Under the pieces are notes generated by a model, which saw nothing but the letters and a program-made list of their open reading frames with translations, made no database searches and was not told the DNA's origin. The position numbers and the translations under genes were made by a program. DNA of 64,000 nt from Paraburkholderia eburnea (GTDB lineage: Bacteria > Pseudomonadota > Gammaproteobacteria > Burkholderiales > Burkholderiaceae), in the NCBI RefSeq assembly GCF_002917095.1, contig NZ_PQGA01000019.1:1-64000 (forward strand), read 5' to 3'. Shown one piece after another: positions 33,357 through 41,042 of the stretch (position 1 is the stretch's first letter; each line of letters starts with the position of its first letter).

Positions 33357-34349
33357 TCAATGTAGACGCAGCATGCCCGGATAGCCGATGCGCGCCGGCG
33401 GCACCATCTGGTCGCCGGGCACATTGGTCGCGGAAGCGCCGTTTGGCGCCTCGGCACCGGAAGCGGGCGCCGTCACGCCTGCCGGACCCTCGAGCGTGGC
33501 CGGAGCGGTCGGCGCGCCGTTCGGGTAGGCCGGCGCCATGCTGGCCGCGTTCGGGGTAGCCGCACGCGCGGTGCCCGACGCCGGCATGGCCGCAGCCGCC
33601 CCGGCAGCGCCTTCGTCAGGCTCGCCGTAGTTCGGCGGCGGCGCGCCATCGCCGTAATCGGGCACGTGACCGTCCGAGAGCTGGTAGCGGCGGCGCTGCA
33701 GATAGGTGTTGCGCACGAACGAGTACTTGTCGATCGCCGCGCCTTCGAGCAGGTCGCTCGCACCCAGCAGGTTCGCGCGCGTGCTGACGACGTTCAGGCC
33801 GTAGAGACCCCAGGACACGGCCGCCGGATCGATATAGCTGACCGGGTTGATGAAGTAGTTGCCCACCAGACCCACGCCGTCACGCACCGTGCTCGGACCA
33901 AACAACGGCAGCACGAGATACGGGCCGGCCGGAACGCCGTAGTGGCCAAGCGTCAAACCGAAGTCCTGGTTGTGCTTGGGCAGCTTCGCGAGCGTCGCCA
34001 CGTCGAACAGGCCGCCCACGCCGAAGACCGTGTTGATCACGATCCGCATGATGTCTTCGACGCCGTCGGTGATCTTCAACTGCAGGAAGTTGTTGGCGGC
34101 GTTGTAGACGTCGCCGATATTGGCGAAGAAGTTCGTCACGCTGTCACGCACGGGTTGCGGCGTGATCTTCACGTAACCCTTGGCGACCGGCTTGAGCGCG
34201 TACTGGTCCACCTTGTCGTTGAACGTGTAGACCGTGCGGTTGAAGCCTTCCCACGGATCGTCCTTCGACGGCGTCTGCACCGTCGAGCATGCCGTCAGCG
34301 CGAGCGCCGCAACGCCGATCGTGATGGCGCGCATGCGTGTGGTGATCAT
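33357..34349 (-). CDS. mlaA: MlaA (VacJ) outer-membrane lipoprotein
   Basis: A 330-residue VacJ-family lipoprotein. The lipobox is LALTACS with lipidated Cys21, and the core includes DPWEGFNRTVYTFNDKVDQY and the FGLTLGHYGVPAGPYLVLP motif. MlaA removes phospholipid from the outer leaflet of the outer membrane and passes it to MlaC. The last 100 residues are a Pro/Ala/Gly-rich tail not found in E. coli MlaA (251 residues). AAGGAG precedes the ATG by eight bases. It sits between mlaD and mlaC, whereas in E. coli mlaA is unlinked. Confidence 0.94.
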   Translation of the reverse strand: MITTRMRAITIGVAALALTACSTVQTPSKDDPWEGFNRTVYTFNDKVDQYALKPVAKGYVKITPQPVRDSVTNFFANIGDVYNAANNFLQLKITDGVEDIMRIVINTVFGVGGLFDVATLAKLPKHNQDFGLTLGHYGVPAGPYLVLPLFGPSTVRDGVGLVGNYFINPVSYIDPAAVSWGLYGLNVVSTRANLLGASDLLEGAAIDKYSFVRNTYLQRRRYQLSDGHVPDYGDGAPPPNYGEPDEGAAGAAAAMPASGTARAATPNAASMAPAYPNGAPTAPATLEGPAGVTAPASGAEAPNGASATNVPGDQMVPPARIGYPGMLRLH

Positions 34350-34361
34350 CTCTTATTCTCC

Positions 34362-34973
34362 TTATTGGGCCGCCGCGCCGGAGCCGGACCGCGCCGGCGC
34401 CGGTGCGGGCGCGGGTGCGGCACTTTCGCCGCCCGCTGCCCCGCCTGCCGCCCCGTTCGCGGCCCCGTTGCCTGCGCCGCTACCCGCGCCGCTGCCAGAT
34501 TTCGAGGCGCCCGAATCGGCCGCCTTGCTATAGAGGAACTGACCGATCAGGTTCTCGAGCACGATCGCCGACTGGGTCATGGCGATAGTGTCGCCGCTCT
34601 TGAGCATTTCGGTGTCGCCGCCCGGCTCCAGACCGATGTACTGTTCGCCGAGCAGGCCCGACGTCAGGATCTTCGCCGACGTGTCCTTCGGGAACGGGTA
34701 CTGCTGGTCCAGGTTGATCGTGACGAGCGCCTGATAGGTATTGCTGTCGAAGCCGATCGACGCCACCCGGCCCACGGTCACGCCCGCGCTCTTGACGGGC
34801 GCGCGCGGCTTGAGGCCGCCGATGTTGTCGAATTTGAGCTTCACGGTGTAGGTCTGCTGGAACGAAAGCGAGCTCATATTGCCGGCCTTCAGCGCGAGAA
34901 ACAGCAGCGCAATGAAGCCCAGCACCACGAACAGGCCGACCCAGAAGTCGAGAGCAGTCTTTTTCATCGTCAT
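34362..34973 (-). CDS. mlaD: MlaD, MCE-domain subunit of the phospholipid transporter
   Basis: A 203-residue protein with one N-terminal membrane helix (about residues 8-28) and a single periplasmic MCE domain: KLKFDNIGGLKPRAPVKSAG and later TSGLLGEQYIGLEPGG. MlaD hexamers form the ring that takes lipid from or gives it to MlaC. The last 55 residues are a low-complexity Gly/Ala/Ser/Pro tail. Starts at 34973 or 34967 (MKKTALDFWVG) are both possible. It lies 12 bp before mlaA. Confidence 0.95.
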   Translation of the reverse strand: MTMKKTALDFWVGLFVVLGFIALLFLALKAGNMSSLSFQQTYTVKLKFDNIGGLKPRAPVKSAGVTVGRVASIGFDSNTYQALVTINLDQQYPFPKDTSAKILTSGLLGEQYIGLEPGGDTEMLKSGDTIAMTQSAIVLENLIGQFLYSKAADSGASKSGSGAGSGAGNGAANGAAGGAAGGESAAPAPAPAPARSGSGAAAQ

Positions 34974-35067
34974 CCCAATGAGAATCCGTTGCGGCGGCGC
35001 CGGGTTTCAGGCGCCTGCCGCGTGGCCCGCACGCCGCCTTCAGGCTGGCGTGTTTCGGGCCCGAGCT

Positions 35068-35844
35068 TTAGCTGAACATCAGCGCGGTAAGCAGGAAGTC
35101 GAGGCCGAGCACCGCGAGCGACGCGTACACGACGGTCTTGGTCGTCGCGCGCGACACGCCTTCGGGCGTGGGCTTCGCTTCGTAACCCTGGTACAGCGCG
35201 GTGAAGGTCACGGCGAAGCCGAACACAAGGCTCTTGATCACGCCGTTGCCCACGTCCGCCCAGACATCGACGCCGCCTTGCATCTGCGACCAGAACGCAC
35301 CCGCGTCCACGCCGATCAGCAGCACGCCCACGACGTAGCCGCCCAGAATGCCGACTGCGCTGAAGATCGCCGCCAGGATCGGCATGGCGATCACCCCCGC
35401 CCACATGCGCGGCGCGACCACGATACGCACGGGATCGACCGCCATCATTTCCATGGCCGTCAGTTGCTCGCCCGCCTTCATCAAGCCGATTTCGGCCGTC
35501 AGCGACGTGCCCGCGCGGCCCGCGAACAGCAGCGCCGTGACCACGGGGCCGAGTTCGCGCACGAGCGAGAGCGCCACCAGCAGGCCGAGCGCCTGTTCCG
35601 AGCCGTAACGATTGAGCGTGTAATAGCCCTGCAGACCCAGCACGAAACCAACGAACAGGCCGGACACCGCGATGATCAGCAGCGAATAATTACCGACGAA
35701 GTGGATCTGCTTCGTGACAAGACGCGGTCGGCGCAGGAGCGGGAAAAATTCCAGCACGAGACGCACGAAAAAGCGCGTGGCATGGCCCGCGCGCGTGATC
35801 GAGTCGAGCACGCCGCGGCCGACCGAGCTGATGGCGCCGATCAT
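35068..35844 (-). CDS. mlaE: MlaE, permease of the phospholipid transporter
   Basis: A 258-residue MlaE/YrbE permease with five to six helices. Family segments include FVGFVLGLQGYYTLNRYG and RELGPVVTALLFAGRAG, followed by EIGLMKAGEQLTAMEMMAVD, the block coupling to the ATPase. It forms the membrane core of MlaFEDB. It overlaps mlaF by four bases and is followed by mlaD after about 95 bp. Confidence 0.95.
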   Translation of the reverse strand: MIGAISSVGRGVLDSITRAGHATRFFVRLVLEFFPLLRRPRLVTKQIHFVGNYSLLIIAVSGLFVGFVLGLQGYYTLNRYGSEQALGLLVALSLVRELGPVVTALLFAGRAGTSLTAEIGLMKAGEQLTAMEMMAVDPVRIVVAPRMWAGVIAMPILAAIFSAVGILGGYVVGVLLIGVDAGAFWSQMQGGVDVWADVGNGVIKSLVFGFAVTFTALYQGYEAKPTPEGVSRATTKTVVYASLAVLGLDFLLTALMFS

Positions 35845-36680
35845 GAGCGGCCTCCGCCAATGCCGAAGTCCGCGTCGAGCGGCACGTTCGTCGGGTAATG
35901 GAAGCGGAACGGGCCGTCCGGCGCGCCGTCGATGAACTGACGCACGATCGGATCGGTCGAGGCGCGCAGCTCCGCAGGGGTGCCCTGCGCCTGCACTTTG
36001 CCGTTCGCGACGAAGTAGACATAGTCGGCAATGGCAAACGACTCCGGTACGTCGTGCGTGACGAGAATCGACGTCGCGCCGAGCGCGTCGTTCAGCGTGC
36101 GGATGAGGTTCGCCGTAATGCCGAGGGAAATGGGGTCGAGTCCAGCGAAGGGCTCGTCGTACATCATGAGTTCGGGGTCGAGCGCAATCGCGCGCGCCAG
36201 CGCCACGCGGCGCGCCATGCCGCCCGAGATCTCCGAAGGCGCGAGGTCGCGCGCGCCGCGCAGGCCCACGGCATTGAGCTTCATGAGCACGAGGTCGCGG
36301 ATCAGTTCTTCGGGCAGATCGGTGTGTTCGCGCAGGGCGAAGGCGACGTTCTCGAACACGGACATGTCCGTGAACAACGCGCCGAACTGGAACAGCATGC
36401 CCATCTTGCGGCGCAGCGCGTAGAGGCCTTCGCGCGTTTGCGCGCCAACGTCCTGGCCCTGAAACAGCACCTGGCCGCGCTGCGCGCGCACGAGCCCGCC
36501 GATCAGCCGCAGCACCGTGGTCTTGCCGCCGCCCGAGCCGCCCATGACCGCGACCACCTGACCGCGGCCAAAGCGCATGTTCAGTCCGGACAGGACGAGC
36601 CGGTCGCTATAGCCGAAGTCGACGTCGCGCAGCTCCAGAAGGGTCTCAGAGGATGAGGGCACGTAAGCTGACAAGTCCAT
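35841..36680 (-). CDS. mlaF: MlaF, ATPase of the phospholipid transporter
   Basis: A 279-residue ABC ATPase. Walker A is GGSGGGKTTVLRL, the signature EISGGMARRVALARAIA and Walker B LMMYDEPFAGLD, and a His switch lies in LVTHDVPE. It powers phospholipid movement through MlaE. It is the first gene of the long minus-strand run reaching to tatC. A consensus TATAAT lies only 15 bases before its ATG. Confidence 0.95.
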   Translation of the reverse strand: MDLSAYVPSSSETLLELRDVDFGYSDRLVLSGLNMRFGRGQVVAVMGGSGGGKTTVLRLIGGLVRAQRGQVLFQGQDVGAQTREGLYALRRKMGMLFQFGALFTDMSVFENVAFALREHTDLPEELIRDLVLMKLNAVGLRGARDLAPSEISGGMARRVALARAIALDPELMMYDEPFAGLDPISLGITANLIRTLNDALGATSILVTHDVPESFAIADYVYFVANGKVQAQGTPAELRASTDPIVRQFIDGAPDGPFRFHYPTNVPLDADFGIGGGRS

Positions 36681-36695
36681 TTACACGAAGGCGGG

Positions 36696-36701
36696 ATTAT
36701 A
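36696..36701 (-). promoter_or_regulatory. Candidate -10 element of the mla operon
   Basis: A perfect TATAAT on the minus strand ends 15 bases before the mlaF ATG, which would give a transcript starting only about eight bases before the start codon. The -35 region (GGCATC/CGGCAT) is poor. If real, the mRNA would be almost leaderless. Confidence 0.45.
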
Positions 36702-36844
36702 GGGCCATCGTGAAATTGATGCCGTGACGCGCCCATGACCCTTTGATGTGGCAACGGCGCCGTCCGGCGCCCGTTGCCGCTCGTTCCTCGCCGCTTCGCG
36801 CGCCGATTAGACCGGGGTGCGCGGCTTGCGGCGAGGCCGGGCCA

Positions 36845-37966
36845 TTATTGCGTAAACGCTTTGCGCAGCGCAGCAACGGCGGCAGCCGGGTCGGCGGCCT
36901 CGGTGACCGCGCGCACGACCGCCGCGCTGCCCGCGCCGGTGGCGAGCACGTCCGGCAGCACGGCGCCGTCGATGCCGCCGATCGCGACCATCGGCACCAC
37001 GCCGTCGAGCAACTGCACGTAGCGCGCGAGGCGCTTCATGCCCTGCGGGGCCGTCGGCATCGACTTGGTCGTGGTGGCGAACACCGCGCCGCACGCGATA
37101 TAGCTCGGGCGGAAGTGCAGCGCCGTGAGCATTTCGAAGTAGCCGTGCGTGGACAGGCCGAGGCGAATACCCGCTGCGGCCAGCGCGTTCAGATCGGCCT
37201 CGCGCAGATCTTCCTGGCCAAGGTGGACGCCGTAGGCGCCCGCAGCCAGCGCGGCCTGCCAGTGATCGTTGATGAAGAGTTGCGCGTCATGCTTGCGGCC
37301 CGCCGCGACGCAGCGCTCGATCTCGCGCGTGAGTTCCGGCGAGTCAGTCTGCTTGCTGCGCAGTTGCACGGTCTTCACGCCGAAGTCGAGCACGCGTTCG
37401 ACCCAGTCGGCGCTCGGCAGCACCGGGTACAGGCCGAGCTTTTGCGGGCAGGTCGCGAACGGCCGCGCAGGCGCGTCCGGCAAGCCCAGCACACGCGGAA
37501 AGCGCGCGATATCGACCGGCCAGGCGTCGGCCTTCTGCTCGTCGCCGTCGCGCCAGGCGAGCGCCAGCACGAGTGCGTCGTGCGGATCGAAACCGCAGTC
37601 GAGGAACGCGGCCAGCGCGGGGATCCAGTCTTCGGCCTGCGAACCTGCCAGCGCATAACGCTCGCCGCCCAGATGCAGCGTAACGAGCGCGGCTTGCGGA
37701 TCGTCGCCCTTCGCCTCGATCACGCCCGCGCCTTCGGTCATCCAGCGCGCGATGTTCGCCAGGTGCGGCGCGGCGTCGGTCACGATGATCAGATCGCCGC
37801 CATTGGGCGCGTCCGGCGGCGTGAGGCACAGGCGCCAGGGCGCGAGCGTAGCCGGCCAGTCACCGAGCTTCGCGCGGATGCGCTCGGCGGTTTCGGTCAA
37901 CTCGTCGGCCGGCGGCCAGAACAGTTCGCGGTCTTTGAATTGCAGCTTATCGGTCGTATCGGTCAT
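36845..37966 (-). CDS. thiE: Thiamine phosphate synthase with long N-terminal extension
   Basis: A 373-residue protein. Residues from about 177 on are a complete ThiE TIM barrel: GVKTVQLRSKQ, LFINDHWQAALAAGAYGVHL and GLSTHGYFE are its motifs. It joins HMP-pyrophosphate and thiazole phosphate to give thiamine phosphate. The first 175 or so residues are extra; ThiE alone is usually about 210 residues. I do not recognise the extension with certainty; WIPALAAFLDCGFDPHDAL vaguely resembles the last helices of ribokinase-like ThiD, but the ThiD active-site loop is missing. The ATG overlaps the thiG stop by one base (TGATG). Confidence 0.92.
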   Translation of the reverse strand: MTDTTDKLQFKDRELFWPPADELTETAERIRAKLGDWPATLAPWRLCLTPPDAPNGGDLIIVTDAAPHLANIARWMTEGAGVIEAKGDDPQAALVTLHLGGERYALAGSQAEDWIPALAAFLDCGFDPHDALVLALAWRDGDEQKADAWPVDIARFPRVLGLPDAPARPFATCPQKLGLYPVLPSADWVERVLDFGVKTVQLRSKQTDSPELTREIERCVAAGRKHDAQLFINDHWQAALAAGAYGVHLGQEDLREADLNALAAAGIRLGLSTHGYFEMLTALHFRPSYIACGAVFATTTKSMPTAPQGMKRLARYVQLLDGVVPMVAIGGIDGAVLPDVLATGAGSAAVVRAVTEAADPAAAVAALRKAFTQ

Positions 37967-38778
37967 CACTTGCCTCCATCCTGGTGCCAGAACGGCATGC
38001 CGACCACCGGCGTGCTCGCCACGGCGGCTTCGCGTTCGGCCATCGGCCCGGCGAGATACGCCGTGCGGCCCGCCTCCACGCCCAGCGCGAACGCGCGCGC
38101 CATCGCCTCGGGATGCGTCGCCTGCGCCACGGCCGTATTGAGCAGCACGCCGTCGAAGCCCCACTCCATCACCTGCGCCGCGTGAGACGGCAGGCCGAGA
38201 CCCGCATCGACGATCAGCGGCACGTCGGGCAGCCGCTCGCGCAGCACGCGCAGGCCGTAGGGATTGATCACGCCCTTGCCGGTGCCGATCGGCGCGCCCC
38301 ACGGCATCAGCGCCTCGCAGCCCGCGTCGAGCAGGCGGCGGCCGATCACGAGGTCCTCGGTGCAGTACGGCAGCACCTTGAAGCCGTCCTTCACGAGCCG
38401 CGCGGCGGCTTCGATCAGGCCGACCGGGTCGGGTTGCAACGTGTAGTCGTCGCCGATCAGTTCGAGCTTGATCCAGTCGGTGTCGAACACTTCGCGCGCC
38501 ATGTGGGCCGTGGTCACGGCCTCGTTGACGGTCAGGCAGCCGGCCGTGTTCGGCAGGAGCGGCACGCCATGGCGCTTGAGCAGATCGAAGAAGCCGGCTT
38601 CGGCGGTACCGTCGTTCATCTGGCGGCGCAGCGCGACGGTAATCATGCCGGGGCGCGCGGCCTCCATCGAATCGGCCAGCGATTGCAGCGACGGATAGCG
38701 CGAGGTGCCGAGCAACACGCGGCTCTGGAAGGTTTCGCCATAGAGCGTGAGCGCGTCGGCGGTGGGTTGGGTGGTCAT
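37966..38778 (-). CDS. thiG: Thiazole synthase
   Basis: A 270-residue TIM barrel that builds thiazole phosphate from DXP, ThiS-thiocarboxylate and dehydroglycine. The Schiff-base lysine is K104 in DWIKLELIGD. Other markers are LLPNTAGCLTVNEAV, PWGAPIGTGKG and the phosphate loop VDAGLGLPSHAAQVME. It starts at the ATG at 38778. It lies between thiS and thiE; the 86-bp gap to thiS holds a short tandem repeat. Confidence 0.96.
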   Translation of the reverse strand: MTTQPTADALTLYGETFQSRVLLGTSRYPSLQSLADSMEAARPGMITVALRRQMNDGTAEAGFFDLLKRHGVPLLPNTAGCLTVNEAVTTAHMAREVFDTDWIKLELIGDDYTLQPDPVGLIEAAARLVKDGFKVLPYCTEDLVIGRRLLDAGCEALMPWGAPIGTGKGVINPYGLRVLRERLPDVPLIVDAGLGLPSHAAQVMEWGFDGVLLNTAVAQATHPEAMARAFALGVEAGRTAYLAGPMAEREAAVASTPVVGMPFWHQDGGK

Positions 38779-38821
38779 GGCGTGGAATCCTTGGCGGATG
38801 GCGGGGACGCGGGGGCGGATC

Positions 38822-38850
38822 GTTCGAGGGTTCGACGGTTCGACGGTTCG
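38822..38850. repeat. 8-bp tandem repeat between thiS and thiG
   Basis: About three and a half copies of GTTCGACG (with GTTCGAGG and GTTCGGCG variants) run in a row and are followed by a partial inverse, CGCGAACC. It sits in the 86-bp untranslated gap of the thi operon. Slippage or a weak hairpin is possible; no function is evident. Confidence 0.6.
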
Positions 38851-38864
38851 GCGCGAACCGAAGA

Positions 38865-39062
38865 TCAGCCGCCGGCCACCGGGCTCACGATGTCGAGGCG
38901 GTCGCCCGCCGACAGCGTGCGCGCGCCATGCTGGCCACGCGCGACAAAATCGCCATTCACGGCGACGGCGAACGGCGGACGCGCGCCGAAGGCGGCAAGC
39001 GCATCGGCGACGGTCGCGCCCTCGGGCAGCGTGAGCGGCTTCTGGTTGATCTGAATGTCCAT
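38865..39062 (-). CDS. thiS: ThiS sulfur-carrier protein
   Basis: A 65-residue ubiquitin-fold carrier ending in the diagnostic Gly-Gly (SPVAGG), which is adenylated and thiocarboxylated to deliver sulfur to ThiG. It starts MDIQINQKPLTL and includes FAVAVNGDFVARGQH, typical of ThiS. The ThiF-type activating enzyme is not in the window. It lies between thiO and thiG under the TPP riboswitch. Confidence 0.95.
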   Translation of the reverse strand: MDIQINQKPLTLPEGATVADALAAFGARPPFAVAVNGDFVARGQHGARTLSAGDRLDIVSPVAGG

Positions 39063-39168
39063 GGCAAAAACGTCTAAAACGCGTGTAACTACGTTGAATC
39101 GTGGCGAGGCGCACGGCGCGCGCCCCGGTTCCTGTTTGCAGCCGTTTGCAGCCGCGCTGCCGCGCGCT

Positions 39169-40401
39169 TTAAGCGTGGGCGCGCTCGCTTTGTCCTTGCG
39201 TCGTGTGCAGCATCGACGCCCAGCGCGACCCGGCGCGGAGTGCCTCGAAGGCGTCGGCATCGGCGAGGCGGCCCGCCAGCAGCGCTTCGGCCACGCGCAC
39301 CGCTTCGTCGGCGACGGCGGGCGCGATCATGAAGCCGTGGCGGTAGAGGCCATTCACGCGCAGCGTCGCGTCACCGTCCCAGATCAGCGCCGGACGATGA
39401 TCGGGCAGCGTTGGGCGGACCTGCGAGTTCAGTTCGAGAATGCGCGCCTCGCCGAACGCCGGATGCACGGCAAAGGCCGCGCTCAGCAGTTCGAGCGCCG
39501 AGCGCACGCTTACGGGCGAGCGATCCTCGCCCTCGATTTCCGTCGCGCCGATCACGTAGAGATCGTTCTGCTTCGGCGCGATATAGAGCGGATAGCGCGG
39601 ATGCAGCAGGCGCACCGGACGAGTGAGGCCGATGCCCGGCGCGTGCACGCGCGCCACTTCCCCGCGGATGCCGCGCAGCGCGGGCAGCGCGGGCTTGGCG
39701 CCGAGCCCCCGGCAATCGATGGTCACGCGCGCCTGGGGCAGGTTGGCGTCATCGACGCTGGTGTGCCAGTGCGTTTCCACGCCGCGCTGCGCGAGGCCCG
39801 CCGCGAGTGCCGCCAGCGCCTGGCGATTGTCGAGCTGGCCTTCGCCGTCGAGCAGCCAGCCGCGCGCGAAACGCCCGGCAAGCGCCGGTTCGGCGGCGTC
39901 GAGCTGCGCGCCCTGGAGCGTCGTGAAGTGTGCGTCGGCCAGCTCGCGCGGCGCGTTGGCGCGCACGCGGCGCTCGAACAGCGGCGCTTCGGTGCGATCG
40001 GCGTGATGCCAGACCACGAGCGTGCCGTTGCGCTGGAAGAACACCGGCTCGGGCAACTCGGCCAGAATGCGCGGCCAGGTGTCGAGCGAGGCCACGCCCA
40101 GTTCGGTGATCAGCAATTCGGCGACGGCGGCTTCCGCGAGCGGCGCGAGCATGGCCGCCGCGACCCAGGCCGCCGCTTCCCCGCCTTCGGGGCCGCCGCG
40201 CTCGTAGAGCGCCACGCGATGCCCCGCGCCCGCGAGCCGCCAGGCGACGAGACGCCCGCTCAAGCCCCCGCCGAGCACGGCGAAATCGGGTGTGGCCGGC
40301 TTAGGCGCGGCCGATCCAGACGTACGAACGCCGACACCCTGGGAATTCGAGGAATTCGGGGAGTGATCGGATTGCAAAGAAGAAAAAGAAGCAGCGGTCA
40401 T
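39169..40401 (-). CDS. thiO: ThiO, glycine oxidase-type FAD enzyme
   Basis: A 410-residue FAD-dependent amine oxidase of the DAO family. A nonconserved tail of about 35 residues precedes the dinucleotide fold FAVLGGGLSGRLVAWRLA, followed by the Ala-rich WVAAAMLAPLAEA. Near the C-terminus LYRHGFMIAPAVAD is the FAD/substrate-binding end typical of ThiO. It oxidises glycine to dehydroglycine for ThiG. The ATG at 40401 has AAAGGA upstream, which decides it over longer frames. It is the first gene behind the TPP riboswitch, about 228 nt downstream. Confidence 0.93.
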   Translation of the reverse strand: MTAASFSSLQSDHSPNSSNSQGVGVRTSGSAAPKPATPDFAVLGGGLSGRLVAWRLAGAGHRVALYERGGPEGGEAAAWVAAAMLAPLAEAAVAELLITELGVASLDTWPRILAELPEPVFFQRNGTLVVWHHADRTEAPLFERRVRANAPRELADAHFTTLQGAQLDAAEPALAGRFARGWLLDGEGQLDNRQALAALAAGLAQRGVETHWHTSVDDANLPQARVTIDCRGLGAKPALPALRGIRGEVARVHAPGIGLTRPVRLLHPRYPLYIAPKQNDLYVIGATEIEGEDRSPVSVRSALELLSAAFAVHPAFGEARILELNSQVRPTLPDHRPALIWDGDATLRVNGLYRHGFMIAPAVADEAVRVAEALLAGRLADADAFEALRAGSRWASMLHTTQGQSERAHA

Positions 40402-40628
40402 CGTATCCTTTCCGTACGGCAAACAAGATGCGTACCCAAGGACGAAACCGGCTGGCAAAGCCGGCCGTGCAAACGATGTGACGCGCGAAGAAGGACATGC
40501 GCCGCAAGGATTGCCCGGCGGGAATCTGGACGCCTGAATAAATCAGATCGATCGGATCGAGGAACGACTAAATAATCGCCCCATATCGGCTGATCGACAG
40601 ATTCATAGCGCCAGCAAGACTTTCCGGA

Positions 40629-40724
40629 AACTTCCCGCGCCGGTATTACCCGGATCGGGTGCGAAGGGTCTCTCTCAGCCTCACTGTGGCATGCCCGGCA
40701 TACCGGTGAAGCACCCCTGTTTCG
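40629..40724 (-). promoter_or_regulatory. TPP riboswitch (thi box) controlling thiOSGE
   Basis: On the minus strand the conserved elements appear in order: ACAGGGGTGCTTC opening the P1/P2 stem, GGCTGAGAGAGACCCTT (the thi-box core with CUGAGA) and GCACCCGATCCGGGTAATACC followed by GGCGCGGGAAG. These make up the HMP- and pyrophosphate-binding halves. An additional short stem lies between P2 and the core (CCGGTATGCCGGGCATG region). TPP binding should reduce thiOSGE expression. A CCGGCTTTGCCAGCCGG hairpin at 40464-40448, followed by TTTCG, lies about 165 nt further on and could be part of the expression platform. Confidence 0.93.
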
Positions 40725-41042
40725 TCAACGGCCATTAGACCACAAAAGCCGCGAGCGCCGCAAACCGCGGGGGCAGGCGCACAATCTCCGCTCTGGCACA
40801 ATGCGCTGAACCGGCGCGAACCGCGTGGCGCAGGCCAGCAGTGTAAAAATACGGCCCATCCCACGCCGCGCGAGCGCAGTCTCGCTCGGGTCGTCGAGTC
40901 GTCTATTAAGACTCGCTTAAGCGGTACGGGACAGAATCCGGAACAAAATCGCAACGCTGACAGACCTCAGCGCACGGCATCACGCCACGCATGGCGGGCA
41001 TCGTCGACTCCGGCCGCGGGCCGGCACAACATCAGGACGCAC
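40725..41042. other. Divergent intergenic region upstream of thi riboswitch and ABC gene
   Basis: No gene was seen. It must hold the promoters for the leftward thi operon and the rightward SbmA-like ABC gene. A GAGTC...GACTC inverted repeat (8-base spacer) around 40898-40915 is followed by CTTAAG; I cannot assign it. Confidence 0.45.
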
